This document shows positions 11,401 to 20,229 of a stretch of DNA of 64,000 bases, one piece after another. A model generated the notes under the pieces. That model was given only the letters and a program-made list of their open reading frames with translations. It was not told the DNA's origin and searched no databases. Every line of letters starts with the position of its first letter. Position 1 is the first letter of the stretch. The DNA is from Lonicera japonica (taxonomy: Eukaryota > Streptophyta > Magnoliopsida > Dipsacales > Caprifoliaceae), in contig CM038463.1 in the NCBI GenBank assembly GCA_021464415.1, positions 310,001-374,000 on the forward strand, written 5' to 3'. A program made the translations under genes and the position numbers.

Positions 11401-12401
11401 ATACTCTCATTCTCCTTCTGCTTAGCCATCTCTAGATGTTTCCTTGTAACTTTAAGTTCCTCATTAGTTTTGTACTGTGACACAAACTCTTGGACAATGG
11501 CGGACCATGATCTAACACGATGCTTTTCAAGGTTCAAAAACCAACTCTGGGCTGGTCCTGCCAAAGTGAGGTGAAAGGAATTGGCTAATTCAGCCTCACC
11601 GAGATCATAAATTCTCATTGAACGGACATAAGATTTCAGATGGAGTTCTGGTGGTGTAGTGCCTGTAAATTTTGGGATGGAGGGCATCTTAAAACCCACG
11701 GGATAACGAGCCTCAGGGTATAAGTTGTAGCTTTGCATCTGGGTTAAATCGTTCGAACTCTCAGCTACTTTTTGGGTAAGTGCTTTCAACTGCTCCTTAA
11801 GCTCAGACAAGTCTCTATCCCCCCGGTGAGTTTCTATTGGCGTGGGGCCCTCCCCTTGGATACTCATGGGCCTTCTCATTGGGTCATAATACGGATCGTG
11901 GTATGGTTCATGGACCGGTTGCATCTGTGGAGGGGCTTGATTGGTCAGGTCCTGTTGTAACCAATTGCCGACCGGATCAGGCATGGGTTTGGGTTGGTTC
12001 AACTGTTCATATGGCGGTGGTACTTCGGTATGAACTGAGAGTGGCGGTGGTGGTGGTAGAATAACCGGAGTTTCTCTTGGTGATTCTGTCATGCGCCCTT
12101 TAGCCAACTCGTCCAACTTGGCACGAGTATTTTTATTGTCACTTAATAACATGGTCATGCTTTGGTTCAAATTCATCAACATTCGATACATATCTTCGGG
12201 ATTCGGTAACGGGGCATTCATGTTTCCGCTTGAACTGGCTAGGTTTGGATCAACATTCAAGGATGGAGTATGATGTAGCGGCTGACCCCCAACAGTATTA
12301 TTCTGCGGCATTCCCGGGTTTGGGTAAAAAGGACCGGGCGGCGGATCCGCTGCATTGTTCAATTGGTTGTTCACATTCCGGTTCGGGGTATTCTGATCCA
12401 T
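5430..12401 (-). CDS. gag-pol: Ty3/gypsy (Tat-type) Gag-Pol polyprotein, uninterrupted
   Basis: One open frame extends to 12545; the Met at 12401 (MDQNTPN...) is the most plausible start, giving about 2,320 residues. In order it contains the gag core (about 11.7-11.3 kb); a CCHC-like knuckle CEYHQGFGHTTDSC (about 10.87 kb); two G-patch-like segments (about 10.5-10.4 and 9.33-9.2 kb); aspartic protease VDNGSTIN (about 9.82 kb); reverse transcriptase with CVDYRNLN and YVDD (about 8.33 and 8.04 kb); the usual Ty3 RNase H; an additional RNase H beginning MYFDGACNRNGNG (about 7.15 kb); and integrase with its HHCC finger (6.48-6.33 kb) and D-D-E triad (GIDIIG, SDNGTHF, VEAANK, 6.28-5.97 kb). There is no chromodomain. 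The second, archaeal-like RNase H defines the Tat branch. All catalytic residues appear to be present, so the element may have been active recently. Confidence 0.92.
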   Translation of the reverse strand: MDQNTPNRNVNNQLNNAADPPPGPFYPNPGMPQNNTVGGQPLHHTPSLNVDPNLASSSGNMNAPLPNPEDMYRMLMNLNQSMTMLLSDNKNTRAKLDELAKGRMTESPRETPVILPPPPPLSVHTEVPPPYEQLNQPKPMPDPVGNWLQQDLTNQAPPQMQPVHEPYHDPYYDPMRRPMSIQGEGPTPIETHRGDRDLSELKEQLKALTQKVAESSNDLTQMQSYNLYPEARYPVGFKMPSIPKFTGTTPPELHLKSYVRSMRIYDLGEAELANSFHLTLAGPAQSWFLNLEKHRVRSWSAIVQEFVSQYKTNEELKVTRKHLEMAKQKENESISEFVTRWRELAAQMVERLDEEEQLGMIVKNLKPDIRTQMGHQFFGRFKALLHVGNEIEEELAKQAEIKKSASQYKKTSTSAINQVTSSGSYGRGYSGNPFGQNSVKNIGDLGYRNNNNSNLRTFDQNRSRDRHFSQLPGPLGKVFEQLKEAGIMYPMNPRPLPQQIPPHWNMNEHCEYHQGFGHTTDSCMALRHAIQNLIDNKKIPDPSAPNVARNPLPNHRINAIEEDSDLPDPVLLIKPAGNTENVEVWKFSCPKPSPTVIQYTPPRSQKSVEEVEDETLLGLSVDETCTMQSQEIVSPKVMGWMKQMQFIPGFGLGKQNQGIAHFPQFKGNPRRQGLGYNQGKTIKKNTHPRKNCSQINMITFDWNTVSQVNERSPPTPVETPEGASDPVATWVQQLTRSGRVYQPPNTKQPIDVALPNEPAKNPEEGRVVEQLKKTQAQISIWGLLVASKPHRMALMRMLDESVVPLEATPNELTAMIASMGVQKQVLGFSDEDLSPLGRDHNQALHITVVAYGMSIPYVLVDNGSTINVCPLKTAVRLGIDLTAMEESPVTVRAYDNTKREVLGSVMLSMQIGPASFTTEFQVIDIPSSFNLLLGRVWLHEVGALPSSLHQKMKIPFNGDIIIIKGDPERTIVPKNSPVLGIGSQDVQLGGFSYEPKVQTLTMQTVNYLPPDDMSTMNTQVIKMMRKMEFLPGIGLGKYQAGIAQMIEPFQQPSPLAGLGYVGDFSRMKSAVSADSSLNGWFIKEGEDFPYCGFQEPWVNEEGKRQPGLEIFYEEDLYISEGFTHTFSSRLKITRPPVEPLEEEDMLGNMFEVMAIEEDYLGDPVHLIRPIEGKKKQRERNIDRNVRNLECMLSVQSDVSINKIANLFPYFDSCDVEIMNENLNDEQRIQPIEGDTVTINLGTTDDIKEIKIGAELSHDEKTDLENLLKEFVNVFAWSYADMPGLDATIVMHEIHTKPECKPVKQKLRKLVPEWSLKVKEEVTKQLDVGFIRVVEYPTWLANIVPVPKANGKVRVCVDYRNLNAACPKDDFPLPNIDLIVDNTANHALKSFVDGFAGYNQIKMHPDHQEKTAFITPWGTYCYTVMPFGLKNAGATYQRAATTLFHDLIHKEVEVYVDDMIIKSLDRASHVETLRIFFERLMQFQMRLNPQKCVFGVTKGKMLGYIVSRKGIEVDPAKVKAIQEMPIPKTEREIRGFLGRLQFISRFISQLTRTCEPIFKLLQKSSDGQWNEQCQEAFDKIKQYLSNPPVLAPPQVGIPLILYMAVNDSSVGAMLAQHLLKTRTEQAIYYLSKKLSPGEQNYTALEKSCAALVWATQKLRHYMLVFSVILISRLDPLRYLFEKPMLTNRMTKWMFLLSEFDISYVTQKAVKGQVIADHLAGNPIIDAELQDFEFPDESIMEITKDDEWKMYFDGACNRNGNGIGILLISPDQTHAPMSFRLEFPCTNNIAEYEACIVGLEIALQKGVRKIQVFGDSALIIHQILKKWKIKEEKLVPFLTQLEETSEKFDCIEFFYIPRTQNNFADALATLASMIEIPGEKEEIQIQIQRRINPVFCLSLDVERGNEIDQKVWYYDIWQLLKHNEYPSHADKTTRVTLRRLASRFIICAGKLYRRNDDGIHLQCLDEEKSRAMMEQIHSGECGPHMSGHTLARKIVRQGYYWLTMQKDCSEYVKGCHQCQIYAKAQRLPPKELYPMTSPWPFSIWGIDIIGKISPKGSNGHEYILVAIDYFTKWVEAESYKDLNARKVARFIRHNIICRYGVPHEIISDNGTHFEGEANKIMEEYGIRRHKSSPYRPQTNGAVEAANKNLKNIISKMVKSGRDWPEKLPYALWGYRTTERVSTGSTPFSLTYGMEAVLPVEMEIPSLRVILENQVTESDWVKARYEELAMIDENRLRASYQHQGYQKRIAKAFNRKIRDRSIIVGDLVLKEIREPARDPRGKFSPKWTGPYIVTKILSGGAVLLTDIDGQELNLPVNLDRLKKYYQ

Positions 12402-13428
12402 GTTTTCAGAGGAATCTGGTCTGACGAGTCTCCCGGTGCTATCTCTTCCAGCCCACACAGAGGCCAGGATGAATATCTGATGTTGCGGAAAAAAGGACAA
12501 ATTCGATCGCGTGCATTCCCCCGGAAAATAACAACAATATATCATTTAGAAATTGCCGGACCTTATCCAGAAATACATCGATCGGGACGAAAATAAACAC
12601 ACAAAAAAGTTTTTCTTTAGGTGAGATTGAAAACAGACCAACGGCAACAACTTGAGAGTCCCGTATAGCGGTAGGGTAGGAATAGAATTCCATGGGTTCC
12701 CTGACCGTCTATAGTTTTGGGAAATCATTTTGAAAAGAGTTTTTTTTTTTTTTTTTTCGAAAAATCATTTGAAAAATATGGGAAGGTCTCTCCTCATGAG
12801 TTGCTTTGTTCATGGAATCAGGGCTTCCGCTCACTAGATTCTCACGACTGTTGGTCATTAAAATAATGCAGAAAATCTTTGTGTTCTAAGCTGACTCCCC
12901 TATATGCAAGCGTGGCTGAAGAGGGTAAGGTTTAAGGCTCCCTCCTATTTGGCAGGTCTTACGATATACCTCAAGAGCGCAGGTACGTGTAAGGACCTTT
13001 TGATATACATCCCGGGTACGTGAGTGTTCTCGTCACTCTATATACCTCGGTAAGTACTTGGCCAAGGAGAGTGGTCCCAGGCGCTTTCGGCTAGTGCAGA
13101 CCCGCAAGTCCACGGCCTAGTCACGACTCTGGTCCCGAGGTTGATAGGGTAAATTTCACACTCGCGAAAATGCATGATAAGACGTGGGTGCGTGCGAAAT
13201 AACAATCTGGTGGTTCATTATTGATCAATGCTTTAGGGTTTGTTATGATAATTTACACAATTTTAATTATGAAAAAGATTTTCCTCACATAATTACCAAA
13301 TAAAGGCATCAGGGTATCCACCTAGATCGCTTCTATGGTATCCTAGGACTAAGGCTTACAAGACCTATATCTAATAAATAACAGGAATTAAATATATGAT
13401 CCATTGTAATAGAGCTTAGTTCTCGACA
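12402..13428 (-). other. Untranslated leader of the Ty3 element
   Basis: About 1 kb lies between the primer site and the chosen gag start. It has no supported reading frame, holds an 18-base T run near 12740, and shows several short stem-like repeats (GGTACGTG, GTACTTGG) around 12.98-13.08 kb. It would carry packaging and dimer signals by analogy, but none can be proven by eye. Confidence 0.5.
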
Positions 13429-13446
13429 TCCCCAGCAGAGTCGCCA
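13429..13446 (-). promoter_or_regulatory. Primer-binding site, tRNA-Arg type
   Basis: The plus strand reads TCCCCAGCAGAGTCGCCA, the 3' end of a plant tRNA-Arg including CCA. The minus strand is therefore its complement, one base from the LTR end at 13448. tRNA-Arg priming is typical of Tat/Ogre elements. Confidence 0.85.
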
Positions 13447-13447
13447 C

Positions 13448-15373
13448 TGTGAGAATCCGGACCCATACCCCGAGAAGGAGAAAAAAGTCATCGTTCTCGG
13501 TTTTATTTGAAAAACGTGTTTTGTAGAGTCGCCAGTTTGTTTTACGAGAAAACAAACAAAAGACCGTACGAAGGACAATTCGAAAACGAATTATCTTTCA
13601 TACGTTTGAAACCAGAGAATTATTTTGAAAATTTACTTTGCTAGGGTTCGGGAACTACGTTACGAATTGGGAAGGTGTTAGGCACCCAATTCGCCCTTTC
13701 GGTCTCTTAATGGATCATGTATCTAATTCCTATTTTAGATATCTTTGCAAGTAGTTTGAATGGTTTTCAGAATAGTCCTTTCCGGATAAATTCAGTTTAA
13801 AACAATATTTTGAAATCAGACTCGAGCTTTGCGAGCGCCTACGTATTCATTCGTAGAATGAAATCAGAGTCTCGTAGTTCCTTTCTTTTGGAAACTGTTT
13901 TTGTATTTTTGTTTGTTTTGAAAACGTGTCAAAACGGATTTTAGTTTTCTTGTAAAACTTAGAAATGATTTATTTGAAAGCAGTGAACTTCTTTGCAAGT
14001 TATCTAATTTTCTATATTAAAATTGAAATTAAATGCAGTATTGAAATTAAGGAGGGTCTTAGAAAATATACCTGATGCGCTTGAAGATAGGAGGACTTTG
14101 CCTTGACTTCCTTCTCTCTCTAAAGCTTTCTCTCTCTAGAGCTTTCTCTCACTAGCCTTCTCTCTCACTAGCCTTCTCTCAGAATTTCTCTAAAAATGAC
14201 TTTCTAGATACTTTGACAAAGCTCCTTCTTACCCAAAATACTATTCAATGTTGATGATCCCAAAATGGGATCCCAAGGGTCCTATTTATAGCAACATTTG
14301 CGCCAAAAACGCTCCAAAAGAGGCCAACCGCAGGGGTAGCCGCATGGGGTGCGGCTGGGGCGTGCGACAGGGGTGTGCCAGCCGTACGGCTGGCAGGTAG
14401 CCGTACGGTTGGGCGTGCGGCTAGGGGGTGCGGTTAGAAGGTGCCAACCGTACGGTTGGCCGGTAGCCGTACGGTTGGGCGTGCGACAGGGGGGTGCGGC
14501 TAGGAGGTGCCAACCGTACGGTTGGCAGATAGCCGTACGGTTGGTCGTGCGACAGGGGGGTGCGGCTGGCTCATAAAAATGTGCAGGAGCGCTCGGAAAA
14601 AAACCAAATTTTCTAACGGGGCGCTGCCCCGCACCCCGCGACCTGACCGGGCAGGTCGATCCCCGTCCTAGTAAGCGAAGAGGCAACAAGGGTTATCTTA
14701 GACTCCCAACGCGTCCAAAATTGGAGTCTTTCCTATCAGTCTTTCTACATGTATGATGATTCATGATTAAATGCAGGATGCTTAAAGAAAATCAGTATTC
14801 GCACGAGAGTCGTGGATTGGGGTGTTCACACCATGGTACACGATCAGTCAACTCACCTCATATATTATCGAATCAGTTTCCGAAAAGCCCAAAGTTTTAC
14901 AAAATCACTTGTTTCATTGCATCTACTATTGTCAAACTCTCTTTTCCAAATCACACACACACACACACTTATTTTCAAAATCATAGGTGAATTAGGAAAC
15001 ACATCGTTTGCATCCCATCCCCAAGACTCCGGTTTCTAAGGCAAGCACAGAAAGTTGTAAAGTAATAGTAATAGCATGCAAGAACGGAATTATAATATGC
15101 GCATATCCTACTCAAAAGACCGAAAGGAAAAATTGGGTGCCTAACACCTTCCCAATTCGTAACTTAATCCTCGAACCTTCAAATCAACTGGTTTTGCATA
15201 CATTGTGCATAAGAGGATATTTAATCCATAAATACGTCTCTTTTACACAAACCTTTTTTGTTTGTTTAGTAAAATAAATTGGTGACTCTTATTCTTTTCA
15301 AAATCGATTTTCAAAGCAACACGGAATTTCCCTCCCACGAGGACCTCAGGTGTTGAGAACGCGGGTTCTCACA
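13448..15373 (-). repeat. 5' LTR of the giant Ty3 element
   Basis: This 1,926-bp LTR has inverted termini TGTGAGAA and TTCTCACA. The primer site abuts its inner end. The outer end cuts half-LINE copy A between the codons for DEY and QW, and the first flanking bases are AGCAT (one copy of the expected 5-bp TSD; the other lies off the left edge). It contains a minus-strand TATA box and a palindrome array. A 135-residue open frame across the array is only repeat translation. Confidence 0.9.
14282..14540 (-). promoter_or_regulatory. LTR promoter: TATA box and six CCGTACGG palindromes
   Basis: The minus-strand TATA core CTATAAATAG is at 14291-14282. Upstream of it (higher coordinates) CCGTACGG begins at 14382, 14401, 14448, 14467, 14514 and 14533: three pairs with 19-bp internal spacing, repeated at 66 bp. 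Degenerate copies (CCGCATGG, GTGCGGCT) fill the gap to the TATA. The same motif and 19-bp spacing occur in front of the antisense DUF7745 gene. Confidence 0.8.
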
Positions 15374-16165
15374 AGCATCAATGGAAGGTTCTTTTGGCAG
15401 ACCAACAGAAAAGGCAAGAAGTAAATGCAGCCAAGCAGAATGTTGCCTTTAAAAATCATGTGCAGGTTACAAAAAATTCCATTACTAATGTAGTTTCCAC
15501 AGTTGCAACTGAAGCTATAACAACGCCAAAAGATGACCATTTCTGGGCATTCCAACTTTCAGTTTTGGCAGCTTTAGTCCTCCTGCTGTTGTGTTTCCAT
15601 GCAGTTCTGTCAGTCAGTTCCAGTTTGTTTGCTCAGATTCTGCAGATTCTCTATCAGCTTTTGATTCATTGCAACAAGCCTATTGCTGGGTCTTAGGTAT
15701 TCATAGTTTACAGAATACAAAATTCTGTTCTTTTTGGCTTGCTGGCAAATTTGGGCTTCCTGTTTTCTTTCCTTTTTTTGGCCAGCTGTTTAGGCATTTT
15801 GTTCTTATTGCTTTTGCTGCAGATTCTTGCTTGTGCTGTAGTTTATAATCTTCTTTTTGGTTGCTGGCAGCTTGTATTAGCTGCATGTTCTCCTTTTAAT
15901 TTGGCCACCCGTTTAGGCCATATTTTTGCTAATTTTACTCTAATTTCCTTGCCATTGTTTAGGCTTTTTACTTTTCTTAGTTTTAGAATTGTTTGGTGGA
16001 CTTTTTTGGTTTCTCACTTTAGTCCATCTTGCAATTTAGGTGTCTTTCATTGTGTTTTTTTTAGGTCATTGAGGAAGCCCTATGTTTCCCCCTCATTTTT
16101 TCTTTTTTTCTTTTTTATGGCACTACTCTATAGCCTTAGCTTGGGCTTAGAGGACTTAAAAAAAA
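15374..16165 (+). mobile_element. Half-LINE copy A, 3' part (split by the Ty3 insertion)
   Basis: It begins in the C-terminal coding motif (HQWKVLLADQQKRQE, compare YQWQVLLADQKKRET in copy B and YQWKVYFDDEEKRKN in copy E). A T-rich 3'UTR follows, then a degenerate GCC...GGGC hairpin (16133-16146), TTAGAGGAC and an A8 tail. The missing 5' part should lie left of the window, beyond the Ty3 element. Confidence 0.75.
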
Positions 16166-16207
16166 CCCTAAACCTTCAACCCTCAACCCTAAACCCTAAA
16201 CCCTAAA
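16164..16207. repeat. Telomere-like CCCTAAA repeats between half-LINE copies A and B
   Basis: Directly after the A tail of copy A come about six units of CCCTAAA and near variants (CCTTCAA, CCCTCAA, CCCTAAA x3), ending at the start of copy B. CCCTAAA is the plant telomere repeat unit. The tract is short and partly degenerate. Confidence 0.75.
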
Positions 16208-16215
16208 AAAACACA

Positions 16216-17622
16216 ATGAAAATTTTTAGAGAGAGAAGGTATGAAAATTATCTTTTCTCTCTCCTCCTCCTCATGAACATCAAGAACACCATCATGATTC
16301 CGGCCACCATCCGCTACCCTCCTCCCACCATCACCCCACCACTTTATCACCTCTCACCTCCACAAAACCACCTTTCATCACCTGAAAACCACCATCCACA
16401 ATCCACATCTTCAATAAAACAAACATTAAATCAAAGCATTGTACCCATGGAAATTTTTTCTTTTCTTATTCAAAAAATGCAAAAGAATCATGTACAACAT
16501 CAACAACAAATGACAAATCTATTATAGAGTATTATCCCTAGCATTTTTATTGCTCAGCCATCTCACTATCCTGCCCAGGAGAAAGGTGGTACAACTCTAC
16601 ATAATTCTGCAGCAATTTATGCAGAAATAGACAGTTTGCAGCAGCTTCATTCACACAGCAATGCACAACAAGTCACTCTTGTGGATAACCCTTCCTTCTC
16701 ACCAATACCTCTTGCAAACATACACCCATACCCCCACACCCACACACAGGTTGCTCCTGACTTGCATTCTGCAGTTTCTGCAAATTTTATGCAAAAAATA
16801 AACTGTTTTCTAGCTCATTCAGCTCCAACAGTCACTGATCAGGTATGGACATGCCCACAGGTTCCTTTTATCATAGTGGCCCCTCATCATCCATTCCATT
16901 GTTTGGAGCCCCCAATAATTTTTCACTACCTGAAACCCCTATTTTTAGCCAATATTCCTACAAAAATTTGGATGCTGAAGTCAATGATGGGATGTCAAAG
17001 ATTCCCCAACCACTTAGTACCACTCAGGTTTCCACATGCTCAGCCACATGTTCACCTGGAATCTCTCTAGTGGAATTTACTATTTTTTGTGAAAAAGTCC
17101 TTTTTCTAGCTCCTCCATGGAAAATCAACAAGCACAGGTTATTTATGGGATACAACCCTCTCCACATCCCATAAATATTAGTCACATATCCTCTAAATAG
17201 GTACCCTCCCTCACAGATGCTCAGAACAAATTTTCATACCTTTAAACCCCATTTTCCGCTTTAAATTATTGTATTCCTGCCAACTCTGAAGGAGAGTTGA
17301 TGCTGCAGGTCCAACAGCAGCATAAAGGTGATTTTTTGTTACCTTTAAACCCTTCTTCAAGCATCCCCCAGGTGTCTAATAACCTTCCCTCTTTTTCCTC
17401 TCATAAAACCATATTTTTAGAAGAAAATAGTGATTATTCTTCTCATTTGCTTCAGAACTCTCAATAGTCTTTTGCATGCATTTCCCCATATTTTATTAAT
17501 GACAATAATACCAATTGTGGTATTCCGAAGTCACAAAACCACCATCTCAGCCCCACAGCTTTTGCACAGCAAAACCGTCTTTTGCACACAGGTCCATATG
17601 TTATATCTACACAGGACCCTAA
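16216..17622 (+). pseudogene. Half-LINE B ORF1, N-terminal segment
   Basis: It starts MKIFRERRY, matching MKLSRERKY at the start of copy D. A His/Pro-rich region follows (YPPPTITPPLYHLSPP), also shared with D, then Gln/His-rich sequence. Stop codons and frame changes occur from about 16525 onwards, so it is decayed. It ends abruptly at the copia LTR at 17623. Confidence 0.65.
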
Positions 17623-18406
17623 TGTTAGAGTGATATACTAAAAGCCATAATTTTCTTATTGGTTAGGATATGTTATAAGCTTGGTTTTGCTATTTTAATG
17701 AGAATCTTTATTGGCAATGGTTGCATTATATTATTTATTTAAATATTGTGCATGTTTATCATTTATTCCATATAGTAGATGATTTGGTGTGTAGAGTATA
17801 GTTTACACATAGAAAATCATATCATCGGTTCTTGTGGAATATAAGTTTAATGGTTCACAGTCTTAGATGGAATTGGACACCCATCGGTAGGATTGTAGCA
17901 CAAGTTTTAGTAGTTTATCTTGACTACAGGAAACGGTATAGTTTTAACTCGTTGTGCTAGTACACTTTGTGTGTATTGAATAGGACCAATTTGGGTTAAT
18001 TGTTTCTATACTCACTATATAAAACAATTTAAAATCCCATGGTTATTATGATTACTTATACTCTTAATCTTGAAATAATTAATAGACATATATATGTAGT
18101 GTCTGTTGTTTTGACTCATTAAGAGTGAGATTCATTTATGGATCAATAATCTTCGTGAATTGGATGACGACACTATATGTATGATGAATATTAATTATTG
18201 ACAAAATTCACGTCCCGGTATAGGGATTGATGATAGCCCTTTGAGAAGCTTAAAAGTTTTGATCATGTCAAACCTTGTAGGTGGATTATGTTAATCCGAC
18301 ATGTCAAATAAATTAAGTGGTAGGCTCAAGGATTAAGAAATCATTTAAATATAATTGTCAGTAATTTAATTTAAATGACGGTTATCTATAAACTTAACGT
18401 GGGGAG

Positions 18407-19909
18407 TGTAGGTCGGATTTCAACCCTAGAGGGGGGTGAATAGGGTTTAAAAACTTTAATGCGGAATTAAAAAAAATTTCAAAAAGTTTAAGTAAAACAA
18501 ATTTACTAAACAAGTTTATCAAGGAATGCAAGCAATAACCAAACAAACAATCTCAAAGCAATTAATAATGTAGCAAGTAAATAAAGAGATTGAGTAAGAA
18601 AGATTGAACCGATTTGAAGTCCAAGGCTTTTTGTCCACACGGTTTTGGTAAACCAAACCATAATCTGCGCTCGGTTAGTTCCTCGAGAATTTTCACTAAA
18701 CTCAATCTCCTTTCGGGTGAAGATCAAACCACTACAAGTGTATCCTCTCACACACTCTTTACAAATATTGCTAGACCACAATATTCACACAAGAAACTCT
18801 CTCTTGCTAACCTTGTGAGATTTACCTCTCACAATTTCTAAACAAGAATTTACCTTCTTGTTTTTCCTATGAGATTTACCTCTCACAATTTAATACAAAT
18901 TGTTTGGTGACTCACACCAATGAATAACAACTCTCAATTGTTTGAAGAATACAATTTAAGCTCACACTAGAGTTATCAAGATTGATCAATAAGTTTAAGC
19001 TCAAATATGATGAATATGATCAATGTATTAGCTTGAATACTTGAATAATGAGGATATATGAAAAATGAGTTTGTATGATCATTCAAGTGTCAAAAAATGT
19101 GTCTAAGACCACATATAAATAGCTTGTAAAAGATTATGGCCATTTGAAGTGGTTACAAGAAGTTATGGGTCAAAACAAGACATTTACCAACTTTCCAACG
19201 GCTATATTTTGGCTTGGTAGTCGACTCCCCTATGGACCATGTAGTCGACTACATGGTGTAGTCAACTCACTCATTAAATGTGTAGTCGACTACATGCTTC
19301 TGGAATATTTGCACAAGCCAAACCTCAAAACAACCAAACTCTTGGGGAATGTTCTAGAGGTTATTTTAAGCATGTTGGAGTTGGTTTTGAACATAAAAAC
19401 AACCGGATAAATTAGATATGACTTTTACAAGAAAACCGGTTTCTGTGAAATAGTTTTGTAAATGATGTTCAATTCAAACTTTCCTTTTGTAAAAGATGAA
19501 TGCAATATAATGATACAAAATTATGGTTGAGCTTAATTTGTGATCAATGATAATAACTTTACATAAAAAGCTAAACACTCACTCATGTAACAAGTTTACA
19601 ATTCTTCAAAGTGCTTGAGTTAGTTTCTTTATTCTCCACTTGAATCCTTGTCTTGAAGATTTTGGTCCTTATTCTTTTGTGCTTCATGAAATGCATTGAT
19701 GAGATTGATCTTCTTTGACTCCTTGTCCAATACTTTGTTGACTTGATCAGATATTGATAGAATGATCCTTGTCGTGCTTTCTTTGAGCAATCATGCTATT
19801 CTTGATTTTCCAAATAAGAAAACTATAATCTTAAATCAAGAACATGTTAAATTACACATGATTTATTTATTGTTATTATCAAAATAAGATTAAGACCTTT
19901 AAGTCAACA
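18407..19909 (-). repeat. 3' LTR (minus strand) of the rearranged copia element
   Basis: This 1,503-bp LTR runs, in plus coordinates, from TGTAGGTCGG to TTTAAGTCAACA, so on the minus strand from TGTTGACTT to CCGACCTACA. It contains palindromic AGTCGACT motifs starting at 19219, 19243, 19260 (one mismatch) and 19284, upstream (in minus sense) of a TATA-like CTATTTATATG complement near 19114-19122. Confidence 0.75.
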
Positions 19910-20229
19910 ATCTCCCCCTTTTTGATGATGACAATAAATTAATGTGTGTTTTCAATAACAAGCATAAATAGCATATGAATAAATGATATATGCTCCCCCT
20001 CAATTTATGCATAGATAAAATAAATGATTTGTTAAAAGCATTGCAAATATTTGAGATAGTTTTAAAACCAATAAAACATTTTTTGATCTCAAATAAAGTT
20101 TTCAAAAGAAAACAAGTATCAATGTTAAAGACATAAAGCAATTGATAGTCTTACCAACATTGATTGCCACCAACACACATTTTCTCCCTTATGGCAACAT
20201 CAAAAAGGGCCAAGGCCATGGAGAGAAAA

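Larger units (their letters stand above)
1..15373 (-). mobile_element. Giant Tat-like Ty3/gypsy retrotransposon with antisense genes, left part missing
   Basis: The right end is firm. The 5' LTR ends at 15373 with TTCTCACA, the inverse of its other end TGTGAGAA at 13448, and the flanking DNA is a half-LINE interrupted inside a codon run shared with three other copies. The element is read on the minus strand: LTR, tRNA-Arg-type primer site, about 0.9 kb leader, gag-pol, then two genes in antisense (DUF7745 and PMD). No second LTR is found down to position 1, so the element appears to be more than 15 kb long and the 3' LTR lies outside the window. A tRNA-Arg primer site, an extra RNase H and antisense ORFs downstream of pol are known features of the Tat/Ogre/Grande lineage. 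That the PMD gene lies inside the element is inferred from the missing left LTR. Confidence 0.75.

Noticed and set aside
14282..14689. 135-residue minus-strand open frame with PYGWH/RTPNRTA repeats in the LTR
   Set aside because: It only translates the CCGTACGG tandem array; composition and period follow the DNA repeat, and it overlaps the promoter.
15739..16206. 155-residue hydrophobic frame (possible membrane protein)
   Set aside because: T-rich 3'UTR of half-LINE A read in one frame; Leu/Phe richness comes from the base composition.
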